Below, in pieces: positions 37,272 through 46,512 of a stretch of 64,000 bases of DNA. The stretch's first letter is position 1. Every line of letters begins with the position of its first letter. A program made the translations under genes and the position numbers. Under the pieces are notes generated by a model. That model was given only the letters and a program-made list of their open reading frames with translations, searched no databases and was not told the DNA's origin. Origin of the DNA: Marinobacter fuscus (GTDB taxonomy: Bacteria; Pseudomonadota; Gammaproteobacteria; Pseudomonadales; Oleiphilaceae); NCBI RefSeq assembly GCF_003007675.1, contig NZ_PXNP01000020.1, positions 1 to 64,000 on the forward strand. The letters run 5' to 3'.

Positions 37272-38489
37272 TCAGGCTCCGGCGTTGCCGGTTTCGAAGG
37301 CTTTAGCGGGGTAGCGTTGTACCAGCAGCAGGTAGCTGGCCAGGGCCAGGCCTGCGCAGGCGGCGATGGCGGTGGCCATCACCAGCGGCGTGCCGTCGTG
37401 CAGGGCGCCAACGATGGCCCCGGCCACGGCGGCTGCGGCCATCTGCACGAAGCCGAACAGGGCAGAGGCAGAGCCCGCCATGGTGGGGTGGTTAGCCAGG
37501 GCGCCCGCCATGCACTGGGGTAATGCCAGGCCGGTGCCTGCCATGAACACGGCCTGGGGAATAACAACCGCCCAGGGGCTGTAGATCTGGTACCAGGCGA
37601 GCAGGGCCATGATGCCGCCACCGGCCATGGAGATGAGCAGGCCAACGATAAGGATCTGGTCGGGCATCAGGTAATTGGCAATCCGGATGGAGCCCAGGTT
37701 ACCGATGATGTAACCAGCCACCATGGCGGCGAAGTACAGGCCAAAGTGTTCCGGTGCCACGCCCAGCACGTCGATCAGTACGAAGGAGGCACCGGAGAGG
37801 AAGGCGAACAGGCCGCCGTAGACCGCCGCGTTGGTCAGGGTGTAACCAATAAAGCTCGGGTCGGTGCTGATCCGGCGGTAGTTGCGGAACAGGTGGCCCA
37901 GGCGCAGGGGCTGTCGGTGTTCTGGCTTCAGGGGTTCCGGGATGCCGAAGGCGGTGACGCCCGCCATGATCAGGGCGTAGGCGCCGATAACGATGAAGAT
38001 CCAGTGCCAGTCGAGGTTGGCGACCATGAATCCGCCGAGCGTCGGGGCGATGGCGGGTGCCAGGGCCATGATGCTGGCCAGCAGGGCGAGGATTTTGGCG
38101 GCGTCTCTGGGGGTGTAGATGTCGCGGACGATGGCGCGGCCGAGTACCGGGCCTGCGGAGCCACCGAGCGCTTGCAGGAAGCGGCACAGTTGCAGGGTTT
38201 CGATGTTGCTGGCCAGGGCGCAGCCGATGCTGGCGAGAGTAAAGACCAGGAAACCACCAATCATGATGGGTTTGCGGCCGTAGCGGTCGGCCAGCGGGCC
38301 GCAGATGAGCTGGGCGATGGCGAAGCCGGCCAGGTAGAGGCTGAGGGTGAGCTGTACCTGGTCGGTACCTGCGTTGAAGTCGGCGCCGATTTGCGGGAGC
38401 GCGGGCAGGTACATGTCCACGGCCAGTGGGCCGAGGGCGACGGCGGCGGCCAGTAAGATGGTTGTCCAGATACTTGTTAGCGCGAGCAC
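37272..38489 (-). CDS. Bcr/CflA-type MFS drug transporter
   Basis: 405 residues with twelve predicted helices. PLAVDMYLPALPQIG near the N-terminus, GPLADRYGRKPI between helices 2 and 3, and LGRAIVRD in the helix 4-5 region are hallmarks of the Bcr/CflA (DHA1) drug:H+ antiporters. The start is GTG with a poor ribosome binding site. The LysR gene lies 76 bp upstream on the same strand. Confidence 0.88.
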   Translation of the reverse strand: MLALTSIWTTILLAAAVALGPLAVDMYLPALPQIGADFNAGTDQVQLTLSLYLAGFAIAQLICGPLADRYGRKPIMIGGFLVFTLASIGCALASNIETLQLCRFLQALGGSAGPVLGRAIVRDIYTPRDAAKILALLASIMALAPAIAPTLGGFMVANLDWHWIFIVIGAYALIMAGVTAFGIPEPLKPEHRQPLRLGHLFRNYRRISTDPSFIGYTLTNAAVYGGLFAFLSGASFVLIDVLGVAPEHFGLYFAAMVAGYIIGNLGSIRIANYLMPDQILIVGLLISMAGGGIMALLAWYQIYSPWAVVIPQAVFMAGTGLALPQCMAGALANHPTMAGSASALFGFVQMAAAAVAGAIVGALHDGTPLVMATAIAACAGLALASYLLLVQRYPAKAFETGNAGA

Positions 38490-38565
38490 AATATGATTAA
38501 ACCCTGGTGGTTGTCAGGTTGGGGGTTGTTTAGGAGGGCAAGTCTAGAGCCTCACTCGCTGAATT

Positions 38566-39522
38566 TTAACGGCGGCGGCTTTCATGCAACGTATGAATGA
38601 AATTAATTGATTGGCGGTTAAGTCCGTTCATGGTGGCGGCCACTGAGTTTACCTGGTTGCGCACCCAGCGGTGGGCCGGGTCGTTCTGGTGTCGGCGGTG
38701 CCACAGCATCAACAGGGTGAAGGGCTTATAGTCAAAGGGCAGAGGTACCCAGGCGAAGTCTCGCATCAGGTGCTGGCTCATGCGCTCCGGTGCGGTGGCC
38801 AGCATGTCGGTACCGCGCAAAAATTCCGGCAGGCCGGAGAAGTTGGAGACGGTGACGGTGTTTTTGCGTTCCAGGCCTTTGGCGAGCAGGGTGCTTTCGA
38901 AGCCGACCCGCTCGCCGGGGGCGAACATCAGTACGATGTGGTCGGCTTTCAGGTAGCTGGCGAGGTCGGCGGGGGCGGCACGGTGTTCCGGGTCGTAGTA
39001 GACCACCATGCGGTCGGACATCAGGCCGCGCTGCATGATGTCGGTGGTTTCCGGCGCGTGCGGGCTGATGATCAGGTCGCAGGCGTCTTTGCGAAGCATG
39101 TCCGGGTTGGGAATGCCTGCGGGGATCACTTGCAGCCGGATACCGGGCGCCTGTTTTCGCAGGATGTGGGCCAGGCCTGGCAGCAGCAGGTCGCGCTGGT
39201 AGTCGTTGGCGGCAATGGTAAAGGTAAAGTCGGCGGTGCCTGGCTCGAACGGCGGGCCGGAGGGCAGGGTGCGCAGATCGTCCAGCAGCTGGCGGATGTG
39301 GGGGCCGGTGCGTTGGGCGTAGTCGGTGGGCACGATGCCCCGGCCGGATTTCACAAACAGGGGGTCGCCAAAGGCTTGCCGCAAGCGCTCCAGGGTATGG
39401 CTGACCGCCGATTGGGTCACACCCAGGCGCACCGCTGCCCGGGACACGCTGCCCTCGTCCAGCACGGCCACGAAGGTCATCAGAGAGCGCAGGTCGAGGC
39501 TTAACATATCAACAGGTTTCAT
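38566..39522 (-). CDS. LysR-family transcriptional regulator
   Basis: 318 residues. Helix-turn-helix at GSVSRAAVRLGVTQSAVSHT, then the usual effector-binding domain; the FVKSGRGIVPTDYA linker resembles NodD/LinR-like members. It is in line with, not divergent from, the Bcr/CflA gene, so the pair may form one unit. No Shine-Dalgarno sequence is evident before the ATG; a second ATG five codons on is possible. Confidence 0.87.
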   Translation of the reverse strand: MKPVDMLSLDLRSLMTFVAVLDEGSVSRAAVRLGVTQSAVSHTLERLRQAFGDPLFVKSGRGIVPTDYAQRTGPHIRQLLDDLRTLPSGPPFEPGTADFTFTIAANDYQRDLLLPGLAHILRKQAPGIRLQVIPAGIPNPDMLRKDACDLIISPHAPETTDIMQRGLMSDRMVVYYDPEHRAAPADLASYLKADHIVLMFAPGERVGFESTLLAKGLERKNTVTVSNFSGLPEFLRGTDMLATAPERMSQHLMRDFAWVPLPFDYKPFTLLMLWHRRHQNDPAHRWVRNQVNSVAATMNGLNRQSINFIHTLHESRRR

Positions 39523-39580
39523 GGATCAAAGTGTAAGATAGCCGGGGCCTCATGTCACCGCTGTCGGTTGCCGGGGATGG

Positions 39581-40732
39581 TTAATCGGAGCGGGGGGCGA
39601 GCCAGTCGGCCATTTCCAGCCAGGACGCGGCCGGGGCTTTGCTGCCCGCGAGTATGCCCATGTGGCCGCCAGGGATTACCCGGAAGGTTTTGTCGGTGGA
39701 GCCGACATGCTCCATGATTTTCTTGGCGGCGGCCGGGGTGACCAGCGTGTCCTCGCTGCCCGCTATGGCCAGCAGGTTTGCGCTTACCTGATCAAGGCAG
39801 GCGATGTGGTCGCCGATCTGGATGGTGCCCCCAGCCAGTTGGTTGTCGATCCACACCCGCACCAGTGTGTCCTGGATAACGCCGCCCGGGTAGGCCACCA
39901 TGCGGTCGAGAAAGGCAGAGGTACTGGCGTGATTGCGGACGAATTCCCGGTCGCCAAGCCGCACAATCAGCTCCCAGTAGCCCATAGCGCTGCCAATCGG
40001 GTTGGTGAGTTTGAAGCCCAGGGTGTTGGCCCAGCCCGGGGTATGAAACCAGTGTGGCTGTACGTCGTGCAGGCGGAATCCGGTGCGTTTGCGGATAAAC
40101 CCGGCAACGTCGGCCAGGCGCTGATTGAGCAGGCCGATCAGTCCCGAGGCGTGGCTGTCGATGGGAGAGCCCAGCACAATGGCGTTACGAATGTTCGGGT
40201 CCTGGCTGAGTGCGCTGTAAAACAGGGTAAACATGCCGCCCATGCTCCAGCCGTGCAGGCTCAGTTGCTGTTCGCCGCTGTGTTCCCGGACCCGTTCCAG
40301 GCAGGCGGGCAGAAATTCAGCCACGTAGGTGTGCAGGTTGAAGTGGCTGTGCTCCCGGGTGGGCATGCCCCAGTCGATCAGGTAGACGTTAAAGCCTTTG
40401 GCTCGAAGAAAACGCACCAGACTGCGTTGGGGCAGCAGGTCGTAAACCAGCATATTTACCGCCAGCGGCGGTATGATCACGACCGGCACGCGGTGGCTGT
40501 GTCGTTTCACCGGGATGACGGTGTCGTCCAGTTCAATAAAATCTTCCTGCAATGGTGGGTAGTGGCGCAGCTTTACCAGTCCATCGCTGTGCAGGGTTTG
40601 GTAAGGCGTTTGACCCGCCTGTACCAGGCTGGCAGCCCGGAACAGTCGGTCGAAAGCGTTGCCTGCGTAGTGGGCGCTCTGGCGGGCAACGCCGGAGGCG
40701 CGTGTGACGGTATTTCTGAAGGGTGTCCGCAT
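39581..40732 (-). CDS. PhaC-like alpha/beta hydrolase with serine nucleophile
   Basis: 383 residues resembling class III polyhydroxyalkanoate synthase: YDLLPQRSLVRFLRAKGFNVYLIDWG is PhaC-like (quoted in part as LIDWG), and the catalytic Asp and His lie in GSEDTLVTP and GGHMG. However, the lipase box reads GWSMGG, with Ser where true synthases have Cys. A hydrolase, possibly a PHA or other ester hydrolase, is more likely than polymer synthesis. No partner PhaE or phasin gene is adjacent. Confidence 0.8.
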   Translation of the reverse strand: MRTPFRNTVTRASGVARQSAHYAGNAFDRLFRAASLVQAGQTPYQTLHSDGLVKLRHYPPLQEDFIELDDTVIPVKRHSHRVPVVIIPPLAVNMLVYDLLPQRSLVRFLRAKGFNVYLIDWGMPTREHSHFNLHTYVAEFLPACLERVREHSGEQQLSLHGWSMGGMFTLFYSALSQDPNIRNAIVLGSPIDSHASGLIGLLNQRLADVAGFIRKRTGFRLHDVQPHWFHTPGWANTLGFKLTNPIGSAMGYWELIVRLGDREFVRNHASTSAFLDRMVAYPGGVIQDTLVRVWIDNQLAGGTIQIGDHIACLDQVSANLLAIAGSEDTLVTPAAAKKIMEHVGSTDKTFRVIPGGHMGILAGSKAPAASWLEMADWLAPRSD

Positions 40733-40790
40733 GGTAATGCCCCGGGCTGCGTGTCTTGATCAGCCTGAAGCATAGGGTGTGAGGCTATGT

Positions 40791-40830
40791 GGCACCATGG
40801 CAAGATCGTCATTTATAACCGGCACCATGG
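40791..40830. repeat. Direct repeat GGCACCATGG, two copies 30 bp apart
   Basis: Identical decamers containing the palindrome CCATGG start at 40791 and 40821 in the divergent gap between the PhaC-like gene and the acyltransferase. The 30-bp interval is close to three helical turns, so both would face the same side of the DNA. Regulatory role is a guess. Confidence 0.4.
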
Positions 40831-40908
40831 TCACTTTGGGCCACTGCCCAATCGATTCCAGGGTTGTTATGATTGCCAGCTCTGGAAAACAACCATAACA
40901 GGATGACC

Positions 40909-41817
40909 ATGCTCAGTTTTCTGCCCGCGCCACTGCTCGGCATTCTCAATTCGATTCTTCTTGGCATCAATACGCTGTTCTGGTGTTTGCTGCTCTATAT
41001 CCCGGCGACTCTCAAGTTACTGGTGCCTCACAAAGGGTTTCGGGTGCTCTGTACCCGGGCCATCATCTGGGTGTCTGAATCCTGGGTGGCCTGTAACACC
41101 GGCTGGATGAAACTTACCCAGGGTACCCGCTGGCAGGTGGAAGGTGCCGATCAGCTCAAGCGGGAAAGCTGGTATCTGGTGCTCTGCAATCATCAGAGCT
41201 GGGTGGATATTCTGGCCATGCAGCGGGTCTTTAACCGCCAGGCGCCGTTTCTCAAATTCTTTCTGAAACAGCAACTGATCTGGGTGCCGGTGATTGGCCT
41301 GGCCTGGTGGGGGCTGGATTTCCCGTTCATGAAGCGGTATAGCCGGGAGTATCTGATCAAACACCCGGAAAAGCGGGGCGATGATCTGAAAGCTACCCGC
41401 AAAGCCTGCGAGAAGTTCCGCTACACACCGGTGAGCGTGATGAACTTTGTTGAGGGTACCCGCTTTACGCCTGCCAAGCATGACAAACAGAAGTCCCCCT
41501 ACAACCACTTGTTGGTGCCGAAGGCGGGCGGGGTTGGCTTTGTGCTGGATGCCATGAGCGATTCGATCGACACCCTGGTGGATGTCACCATCGTCTATCC
41601 GGATGGCGCGCCGACCTTCTGGGATTTCCTGTGCGGCCGGGTAGCGGAGATTCGGATGGTGATCGAAATCCAGCCAATTCCGGAACATCTCAAGGGCAAG
41701 GACTACTCGTCAGATGGTGAGCATCGCCGCAACGTCAAGGAATGGCTTGCACAGTTGTGGAGTCAGAAAGACAAGCGTCTTGACCGGTTACTTCAGTCGG
41801 ACTCGTCGTCGACCTGA
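40909..41817 (+). CDS. 1-Acyl-glycerol-3-phosphate acyltransferase family protein (YihG-like)
   Basis: 302 residues. Two hydrophobic segments near the N-terminus anchor it in the inner membrane; the NHQSWVD block is the HX4D catalytic motif and VEGTRFT the acceptor-binding motif. It should acylate lysophosphatidate or a related lysophospholipid. The ATG six bases after AGGA was chosen over ATGs 2 and 12 codons earlier. Its last 25 bases overlap the opposite small gene. Confidence 0.88.
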   Translation: MLSFLPAPLLGILNSILLGINTLFWCLLLYIPATLKLLVPHKGFRVLCTRAIIWVSESWVACNTGWMKLTQGTRWQVEGADQLKRESWYLVLCNHQSWVDILAMQRVFNRQAPFLKFFLKQQLIWVPVIGLAWWGLDFPFMKRYSREYLIKHPEKRGDDLKATRKACEKFRYTPVSVMNFVEGTRFTPAKHDKQKSPYNHLLVPKAGGVGFVLDAMSDSIDTLVDVTIVYPDGAPTFWDFLCGRVAEIRMVIEIQPIPEHLKGKDYSSDGEHRRNVKEWLAQLWSQKDKRLDRLLQSDSSST

Positions 41818-41993
41818 TCCGGGTGCTCTTTTTTAAATTTCTCCCACTCTTCCCAATCGTGCGGCGTTCCTGCGTGGGGGCGCCGAAGATGTTTGGCGTG
41901 GTCCAGAGCGTTCTTTCTCAGGCTGTGATCCCGTTCTTCTTCGTCTTTGTCAAAGCCGTATTTTCTGAGGAATTCCTGCGGGCTGATGGGCAT
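41793..41993 (-). CDS. Small highly charged protein of unknown function
   Basis: 66 residues, about half charged: KDEEERDHSLRKNALD, then HDWEEWEKFKKEHPDQ, predicted helical and soluble. AGGAGGTGTT before the ATG is one of the strongest ribosome binding sites in the window, which supports real translation. It overlaps the acyltransferase tail and lies upstream of rnb on the same strand. No known domain recognised; function unknown. Confidence 0.6.
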   Translation of the reverse strand: MPISPQEFLRKYGFDKDEEERDHSLRKNALDHAKHLRRPHAGTPHDWEEWEKFKKEHPDQVDDESD

Positions 41994-42051
41994 AACACCT
42001 CCTGCGGCAATCTACCTGTCAGAAAATACGGTTTGACGGCCTGATCGGTTT

Positions 42052-44028
42052 TCAGGCGGTGGTACCGGTTACCACTTCTACCGCATCCAGTAACGCCAGA
42101 TTGATCTGCTTTCGTTCTTCATCCACGCCCTGAATGCTAACAGTCACTTGCTGATCCAGCTGGAAGATACGGCCATTCTTGTTGTGGATAAGGCGCAGGG
42201 TGACCGGATCAAAGCTGAATTTGCCGTCGAGTGTTTTGCAGCTGACGAAGCCTTCCAGACCGTTGGCATTCAGCCGGACAAAGAACCCGGACGGTACTGT
42301 GCGGCTGATAACGCCCTCCATGGGGGTATCCGGCAGAGTTTTGGCAAAGTCGCTTTTCAGCCAGTTTTCCAGACTGTTGGCAGCCATGCGGGCACGGATC
42401 TGGGTATTCTGCAGACGTTCCAGTTGATCTTTGTCCAGTGCGCGAACCGGGCTGTTCCAAAGCGCGGCTTTGATCAGCCTGTGCACGTAAAGATCCGTAA
42501 ATTTGCGCAGGGGCGAGGTAAAGGTGGTGTAGGCAGCGAGCCCCATACCATGGTGCGGGGCGGCGTTGAAGGCCAGCTCGGCCCGGGCCAGCTGGCGCGA
42601 CAGTATGGCTTTGACTGGTACCTCTGCTTGAAGGATCTCGGTTTCTTTCATTAGCGATTTGAAGCCTTCGGCGCTGTGGGCGTCGAGCTCCACAAGGTGT
42701 GGCGCATAAGTTTCAAGCAGTTTCCGGATGTTGTCGGCCCGATCGTCCCGCAACCCGGGGTGCTGGATAAACAACCCCTGCGGCTGTTGCTGCAGAAAAT
42801 CTGCGGCACACCGGTTGGCCGCAACCATGCACTCCTCCACCAGGCGATGGGCTTCGTTTTGTACCGAAGGTTCGATCAGGCGAATGCGCTTGTTTTCATC
42901 CAGGCGCAGGCGGAATTCCGGGCGGTCGCTGCTGGTCAGGGCGTGTTCGGTGCGCCATTTGCGCAACGCCGTAGACGCCTGGTGCAGTTGATCCAGGCTG
43001 TTGGCCACGGCCTCCGGCAGCGCGTTGATATCTTCGTCTTCACGGCCTTCAATCAGGTGTGACACCAGCTCATAGCTGAGTTTGCCCTGGGAGCGGATCA
43101 CTGCCTGATGAAAACTGTAGTCGCCCAGGCTGCCGTCGTTGTTCACCTGTAGATCGCACACCAGAGCCAGGCGCGGAACCTCGGGCATTAGTGAGCAGAG
43201 CCGGGTGCTGATGCTGTCGGGCAACATGGGCAGCGGTTCGCCGGGAAAATAGATGGCGGTCGCCCGGTTGAACGCTTCTTCATCGGCCGGGCTGCCGGGC
43301 TCAATCATGGCAGAGGGGTCGGCAATGGCAATGGAGAGTGTCCAGCCGGTGGCATTTGGGGTGGCCATCAGGGCATCGTCCATGTCCTGGGTGCCCGGGC
43401 TGTCGATGGTCACATAAGGCTGCCCGGTGCGGTCTTCGCGGCCTTCGGTATACCCGGCCACCGACTCTTCGCTCAGGGCGTCTGCCTGGCTTTCGACTGG
43501 CGCTGGCCAGCGGTCGGCCAGATCAAAGCTGGCCAGGGTGAAGGCGCGTTCGATGCCCGGTTCACCGGTTTTGCCGATCACCCGCAGCACCCTGGCCTGG
43601 CCCTTGCCGTCTTTGATCGGGTGGCGGTGGATCTGGCAATACACGAAGTCGTCTGGCTGCGCGCCCTGGCGTTCTTTGGGAGGGATGAAAATCCAGCGGT
43701 TGATGCCTGGGGTTTCCGGCGCTACAAAATGCCCTTTGCCTTTCACCAGATAGCGACCCACGAAGGTGGTCAGAGAACTGTCGAGAAGTTCGTCTACCAC
43801 ACCCTGGGTTTTGCCTTTTTCAACCTCATGTTCGGTCACGTTTACCCGGTCTCCGGGCAGCACTTTCTGCATTTCTTCCGGTGGCAGGAACACATCCCGA
43901 CCTTCATCGAGAGCGACAAAGCCGAAACGACCGTTGGTGGGCTTGACGGTACCGGCGAAGACCACCTTGTTTTCTTTGATATCGGTTTTCAGCTGGCGCA
44001 ACTGATTGAGAGCGTCGGCATTGAGCAT
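42052..44028 (-). CDS. rnb: Exoribonuclease II
   Basis: 658 residues, near the 644 of E. coli RNase II and far shorter than RNase R. Cold-shock-like OB domains occupy about residues 20-170, the RNB catalytic domain follows with TIDSPGTQDMDDAL carrying the metal-binding aspartates, then an S1 domain at the C-terminus. It degrades single-stranded RNA 3' to 5'. The chosen start MLNADALNQLRQLK matches the family beginning; no strong ribosome binding site is seen. Confidence 0.9.
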   Translation of the reverse strand: MLNADALNQLRQLKTDIKENKVVFAGTVKPTNGRFGFVALDEGRDVFLPPEEMQKVLPGDRVNVTEHEVEKGKTQGVVDELLDSSLTTFVGRYLVKGKGHFVAPETPGINRWIFIPPKERQGAQPDDFVYCQIHRHPIKDGKGQARVLRVIGKTGEPGIERAFTLASFDLADRWPAPVESQADALSEESVAGYTEGREDRTGQPYVTIDSPGTQDMDDALMATPNATGWTLSIAIADPSAMIEPGSPADEEAFNRATAIYFPGEPLPMLPDSISTRLCSLMPEVPRLALVCDLQVNNDGSLGDYSFHQAVIRSQGKLSYELVSHLIEGREDEDINALPEAVANSLDQLHQASTALRKWRTEHALTSSDRPEFRLRLDENKRIRLIEPSVQNEAHRLVEECMVAANRCAADFLQQQPQGLFIQHPGLRDDRADNIRKLLETYAPHLVELDAHSAEGFKSLMKETEILQAEVPVKAILSRQLARAELAFNAAPHHGMGLAAYTTFTSPLRKFTDLYVHRLIKAALWNSPVRALDKDQLERLQNTQIRARMAANSLENWLKSDFAKTLPDTPMEGVISRTVPSGFFVRLNANGLEGFVSCKTLDGKFSFDPVTLRLIHNKNGRIFQLDQQVTVSIQGVDEERKQINLALLDAVEVVTGTTA

Positions 44029-44089
44029 GGAAAAAACCCGGCGATAAAAATGGATGATGTGCGGAGTATAACGGTTATGCCAGTTGGAG

Positions 44090-45832
44090 TCAGATCTGAC
44101 CGCTGGTGTTGGTGGCTTTTCCTTTGGCAGCGAGGATACGCACCCGGTTGCGGCCTGCGTCCTTGGCTTCGTAAAGGGCCTGGTCGGCGTTGCGCAACAG
44201 GGTGTCCAGAGTCTCGCCGGGTTGACAGAAATAACCGCCCACACTGATGGTGATTGCGGTACCGCTGCGCTGGCTTTCGGCTTCGACATTAGCGCGAATG
44301 CGTGCGGCGATCTGCTCCAGGGTTTCCAGATCGCAGGGCGATAGCAACACCACAAATTCATCGCCACCCCAGCGGCCGGGATGGTCGTAAGGGCGAACGG
44401 CGGCCCGCAGCCAGAGCGCCACCCGGCACAGAATATCGTCACCGGCCTGGTGTCCCAGCTGGTCATTGATTTCCTTGAAATGGTCAATGTCGAGCCAGAG
44501 CAGGCCAAAGCCAGTGTTTTCACGCTCGGCGCGCTGGATCTGTTCGTGAATGACTTCGTCCAGCCCGCGCCGGTTCTTCAGGCCGGTCAGGGCATCAACT
44601 CGGGCCAGCCGGTGCAGTTCTTCCGTGCGATCGGCGACTTTTTCTTCCAGTTCCCGGGTGGTGTCACGCAGAGTGGCCGACATCTTCTCAAAATGGTCGA
44701 CCAGTCGACCAATCTCATTGTCTGGTCGCGGCAGATACGGGTGGTTGAAGTTACCGTCACGCAGCTGTTTGACCGCGCCCTCCAGGCCAATCACCGGGCG
44801 TAGGATGCGGGACTGAATAATCTGGTGAAACACCAGCAGAACGATCAGCAGGCTGACCAGAAACACGGCAATCAGGGGCCAGAGATAGCTTTGCGGAATC
44901 AGCGTTTCCAAATCCAGCAGAGTGATTTCGAACCAGCCAATGGCGGGCAGGAAGGCCACGCCCGCCAGGTGTTTGCGGCCGTCCACCGAGACAAAGCCGG
45001 TTTCCACGGCACCGCTCTCGCCGTTGCGCTGTTTGAGTAGTTGCAGCATACCCAGAATCTGCTGTTTGTCTTCTGGCTCATCGAACAACAGATCCACTGT
45101 ATTTTTCTGGCCTTCGGGTTTGATCAGGCTGGCAAAGTCGATGTAATTGCGGTCGCGGTACAGCTGAATGGCCCCGTTATAATCCACAAACAGGGTGGTG
45201 ATGCCTTTTTGACCGATGTCGACGATGTCCCTCAGAAACTCGTCCAGGTTCAGGCCGGTACCCACCATGCCGACAATGTTCTGCTGCTCGTCCCGCATGA
45301 GTACGTCGATCCACAGCTTGGTTACGCCCAGCTCGGTATCCGGGTTGACGTTCAGGTGAAAATCCCGGCCTTCTTCAATTAACTGGAAAAACCAGGCGTC
45401 GTCCGGTTTTTCGGCATTCAGTACATAGCGGAACTGTGCGCCAGCATAGGTATCTGCAGCGTCGTTGAAGTAATAGTGGTTGTTTTTGCGCAGCGCCACA
45501 AAGTAGCTATTGTCTTCAAAGTTGCTGCGAAAGCTTTCCATCTGGCGGATGGCTCTGTCGGTGAGCCCGGGGGTGTTCGGGTTTTTGGCCCACTGGATCA
45601 GGGTGGAGGACTGGGCCATCTGTCGGGCCAGACCGATTTCGCGTTCCAGGGATTGCAGCAGCCGGGCGCTGTCGTAACGCACCTGGATTTCTGCCACCTG
45701 CTCTCCCCAGCGTTCGATAATGCCTCTGGAGAGTTCCTGATAGGCGAGCCAGGAAGCCGTACCTGCGGCTACAAGCAGCAATGCTGCCAAGCCAAGAATG
45801 CGTGTTTTGAGGCTCAAAAGCTGTCCTGCCAA
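44090..45832 (-). CDS. Membrane diguanylate cyclase with Cache-like sensor
   Basis: 580 residues. One helix near residue 12, a ~270-residue periplasmic dCache-like sensor domain, a second helix near residue 325, a HAMP-like linker with coiled coil (EEKVADRTEELH) and a GGDEF domain. The active site RWGGDEF is intact, and RPYD five residues before it is a complete product-inhibition (I) site. It should make cyclic-di-GMP in response to a periplasmic ligand. rnb starts 61 bases downstream on the same strand. Confidence 0.9.
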   Translation of the reverse strand: MAGQLLSLKTRILGLAALLLVAAGTASWLAYQELSRGIIERWGEQVAEIQVRYDSARLLQSLEREIGLARQMAQSSTLIQWAKNPNTPGLTDRAIRQMESFRSNFEDNSYFVALRKNNHYYFNDAADTYAGAQFRYVLNAEKPDDAWFFQLIEEGRDFHLNVNPDTELGVTKLWIDVLMRDEQQNIVGMVGTGLNLDEFLRDIVDIGQKGITTLFVDYNGAIQLYRDRNYIDFASLIKPEGQKNTVDLLFDEPEDKQQILGMLQLLKQRNGESGAVETGFVSVDGRKHLAGVAFLPAIGWFEITLLDLETLIPQSYLWPLIAVFLVSLLIVLLVFHQIIQSRILRPVIGLEGAVKQLRDGNFNHPYLPRPDNEIGRLVDHFEKMSATLRDTTRELEEKVADRTEELHRLARVDALTGLKNRRGLDEVIHEQIQRAERENTGFGLLWLDIDHFKEINDQLGHQAGDDILCRVALWLRAAVRPYDHPGRWGGDEFVVLLSPCDLETLEQIAARIRANVEAESQRSGTAITISVGGYFCQPGETLDTLLRNADQALYEAKDAGRNRVRILAAKGKATNTSGQI

Positions 45833-45944
45833 TCGTCGTCTGGTGTCTGCCTTTCATGATAGAACACCCGACCCCCTTCGTGTAGAAAAAATAGGCAGAA
45901 CATGGGCTGCCAGCCGCAACGGGCGTTGCGGCTGGTTGAGGCGA

Positions 45945-46394
45945 TCAGTTGTGCTCGTTAAAGATTCGGGTCTGGCCCTGCTTGTTGAACAGAATCACCT
46001 TGTAGTGGTCTTTTCGGTCGCCCATTTCCATTCCGGGTGAGCCTGCAGGCATACCGGGCACGCTCAGGCCGGTCGCCATCGGGGCGTCGGCGAGCAGGCG
46101 TTTGATGTCGCTGGCGGGCACATGGCCTTCGATCACGTAACCGTCGACAAAGGCGGTGTGGCAACTGCCGAGGCCGGGCAGCAGGCCTGCTTCCGCTTTC
46201 ACCCGGTTCATGTTCTGGACATCGGTGGATTCGACCTTGAAGCCGTTGTCTTCCAGGTGGTCAATCCAGTCGCCGCAGCAGCCACAGGTGGGGGATTTGT
46301 ACACGTGGATGTTGGCTGCCGCGCCGCCCGCCAGGGCGGTGGTGCTGAAACCCAGGGCGGCCATCAGGCCAAAAGCCAGGGTGTGCTTTTTCAT
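45945..46394 (-). CDS. DUF411-family exported metal-binding protein
   Basis: 149 residues with a signal peptide ending near TTALA. The mature part has the conserved YKSPTCGCCGDW with a CxCC cluster, then GLGSCHTAFVDGYVIEGHVP, both DUF411 hallmarks. Family members are often found in copper- and silver-resistance clusters as periplasmic metal-binding proteins. Here it is the last gene of the copA operon. GAGGAAACCACC precedes the ATG. Confidence 0.88.
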   Translation of the reverse strand: MKKHTLAFGLMAALGFSTTALAGGAAANIHVYKSPTCGCCGDWIDHLEDNGFKVESTDVQNMNRVKAEAGLLPGLGSCHTAFVDGYVIEGHVPASDIKRLLADAPMATGLSVPGMPAGSPGMEMGDRKDHYKVILFNKQGQTRIFNEHN

Positions 46395-46404
46395 GGTGGT
46401 TTCC

Positions 46405-46512
46405 TCAGTGGTGTGAGTCGGTCGGGTTGCTGTCAGTGCCGGAAAGCCAGAACCACCAGACAATGGCGGCCATCAGGGCCAGGCCTGCGATATTGACCAG
46501 AAATGACATCAT
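46405..46512 (-). CDS. 35-residue membrane miniprotein of the copper operon
   Basis: Translation gives [20 protein letters not shown] followed by [15 protein letters not shown]. It is a single hydrophobic helix with a short polar, His-ending tail. AAGGAGCGGAACCC precedes the ATG, which overlaps the copA stop (ATGA), and the DUF411 gene starts 10 bases after its stop. The coupling to both neighbours argues for real translation. Role unknown; it may assist the ATPase or bind copper through its terminal histidines. Confidence 0.7.
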   Translation of the reverse strand: MMSFLVNIAGLALMAAIVWWFWLSGTDSNPTDSHH

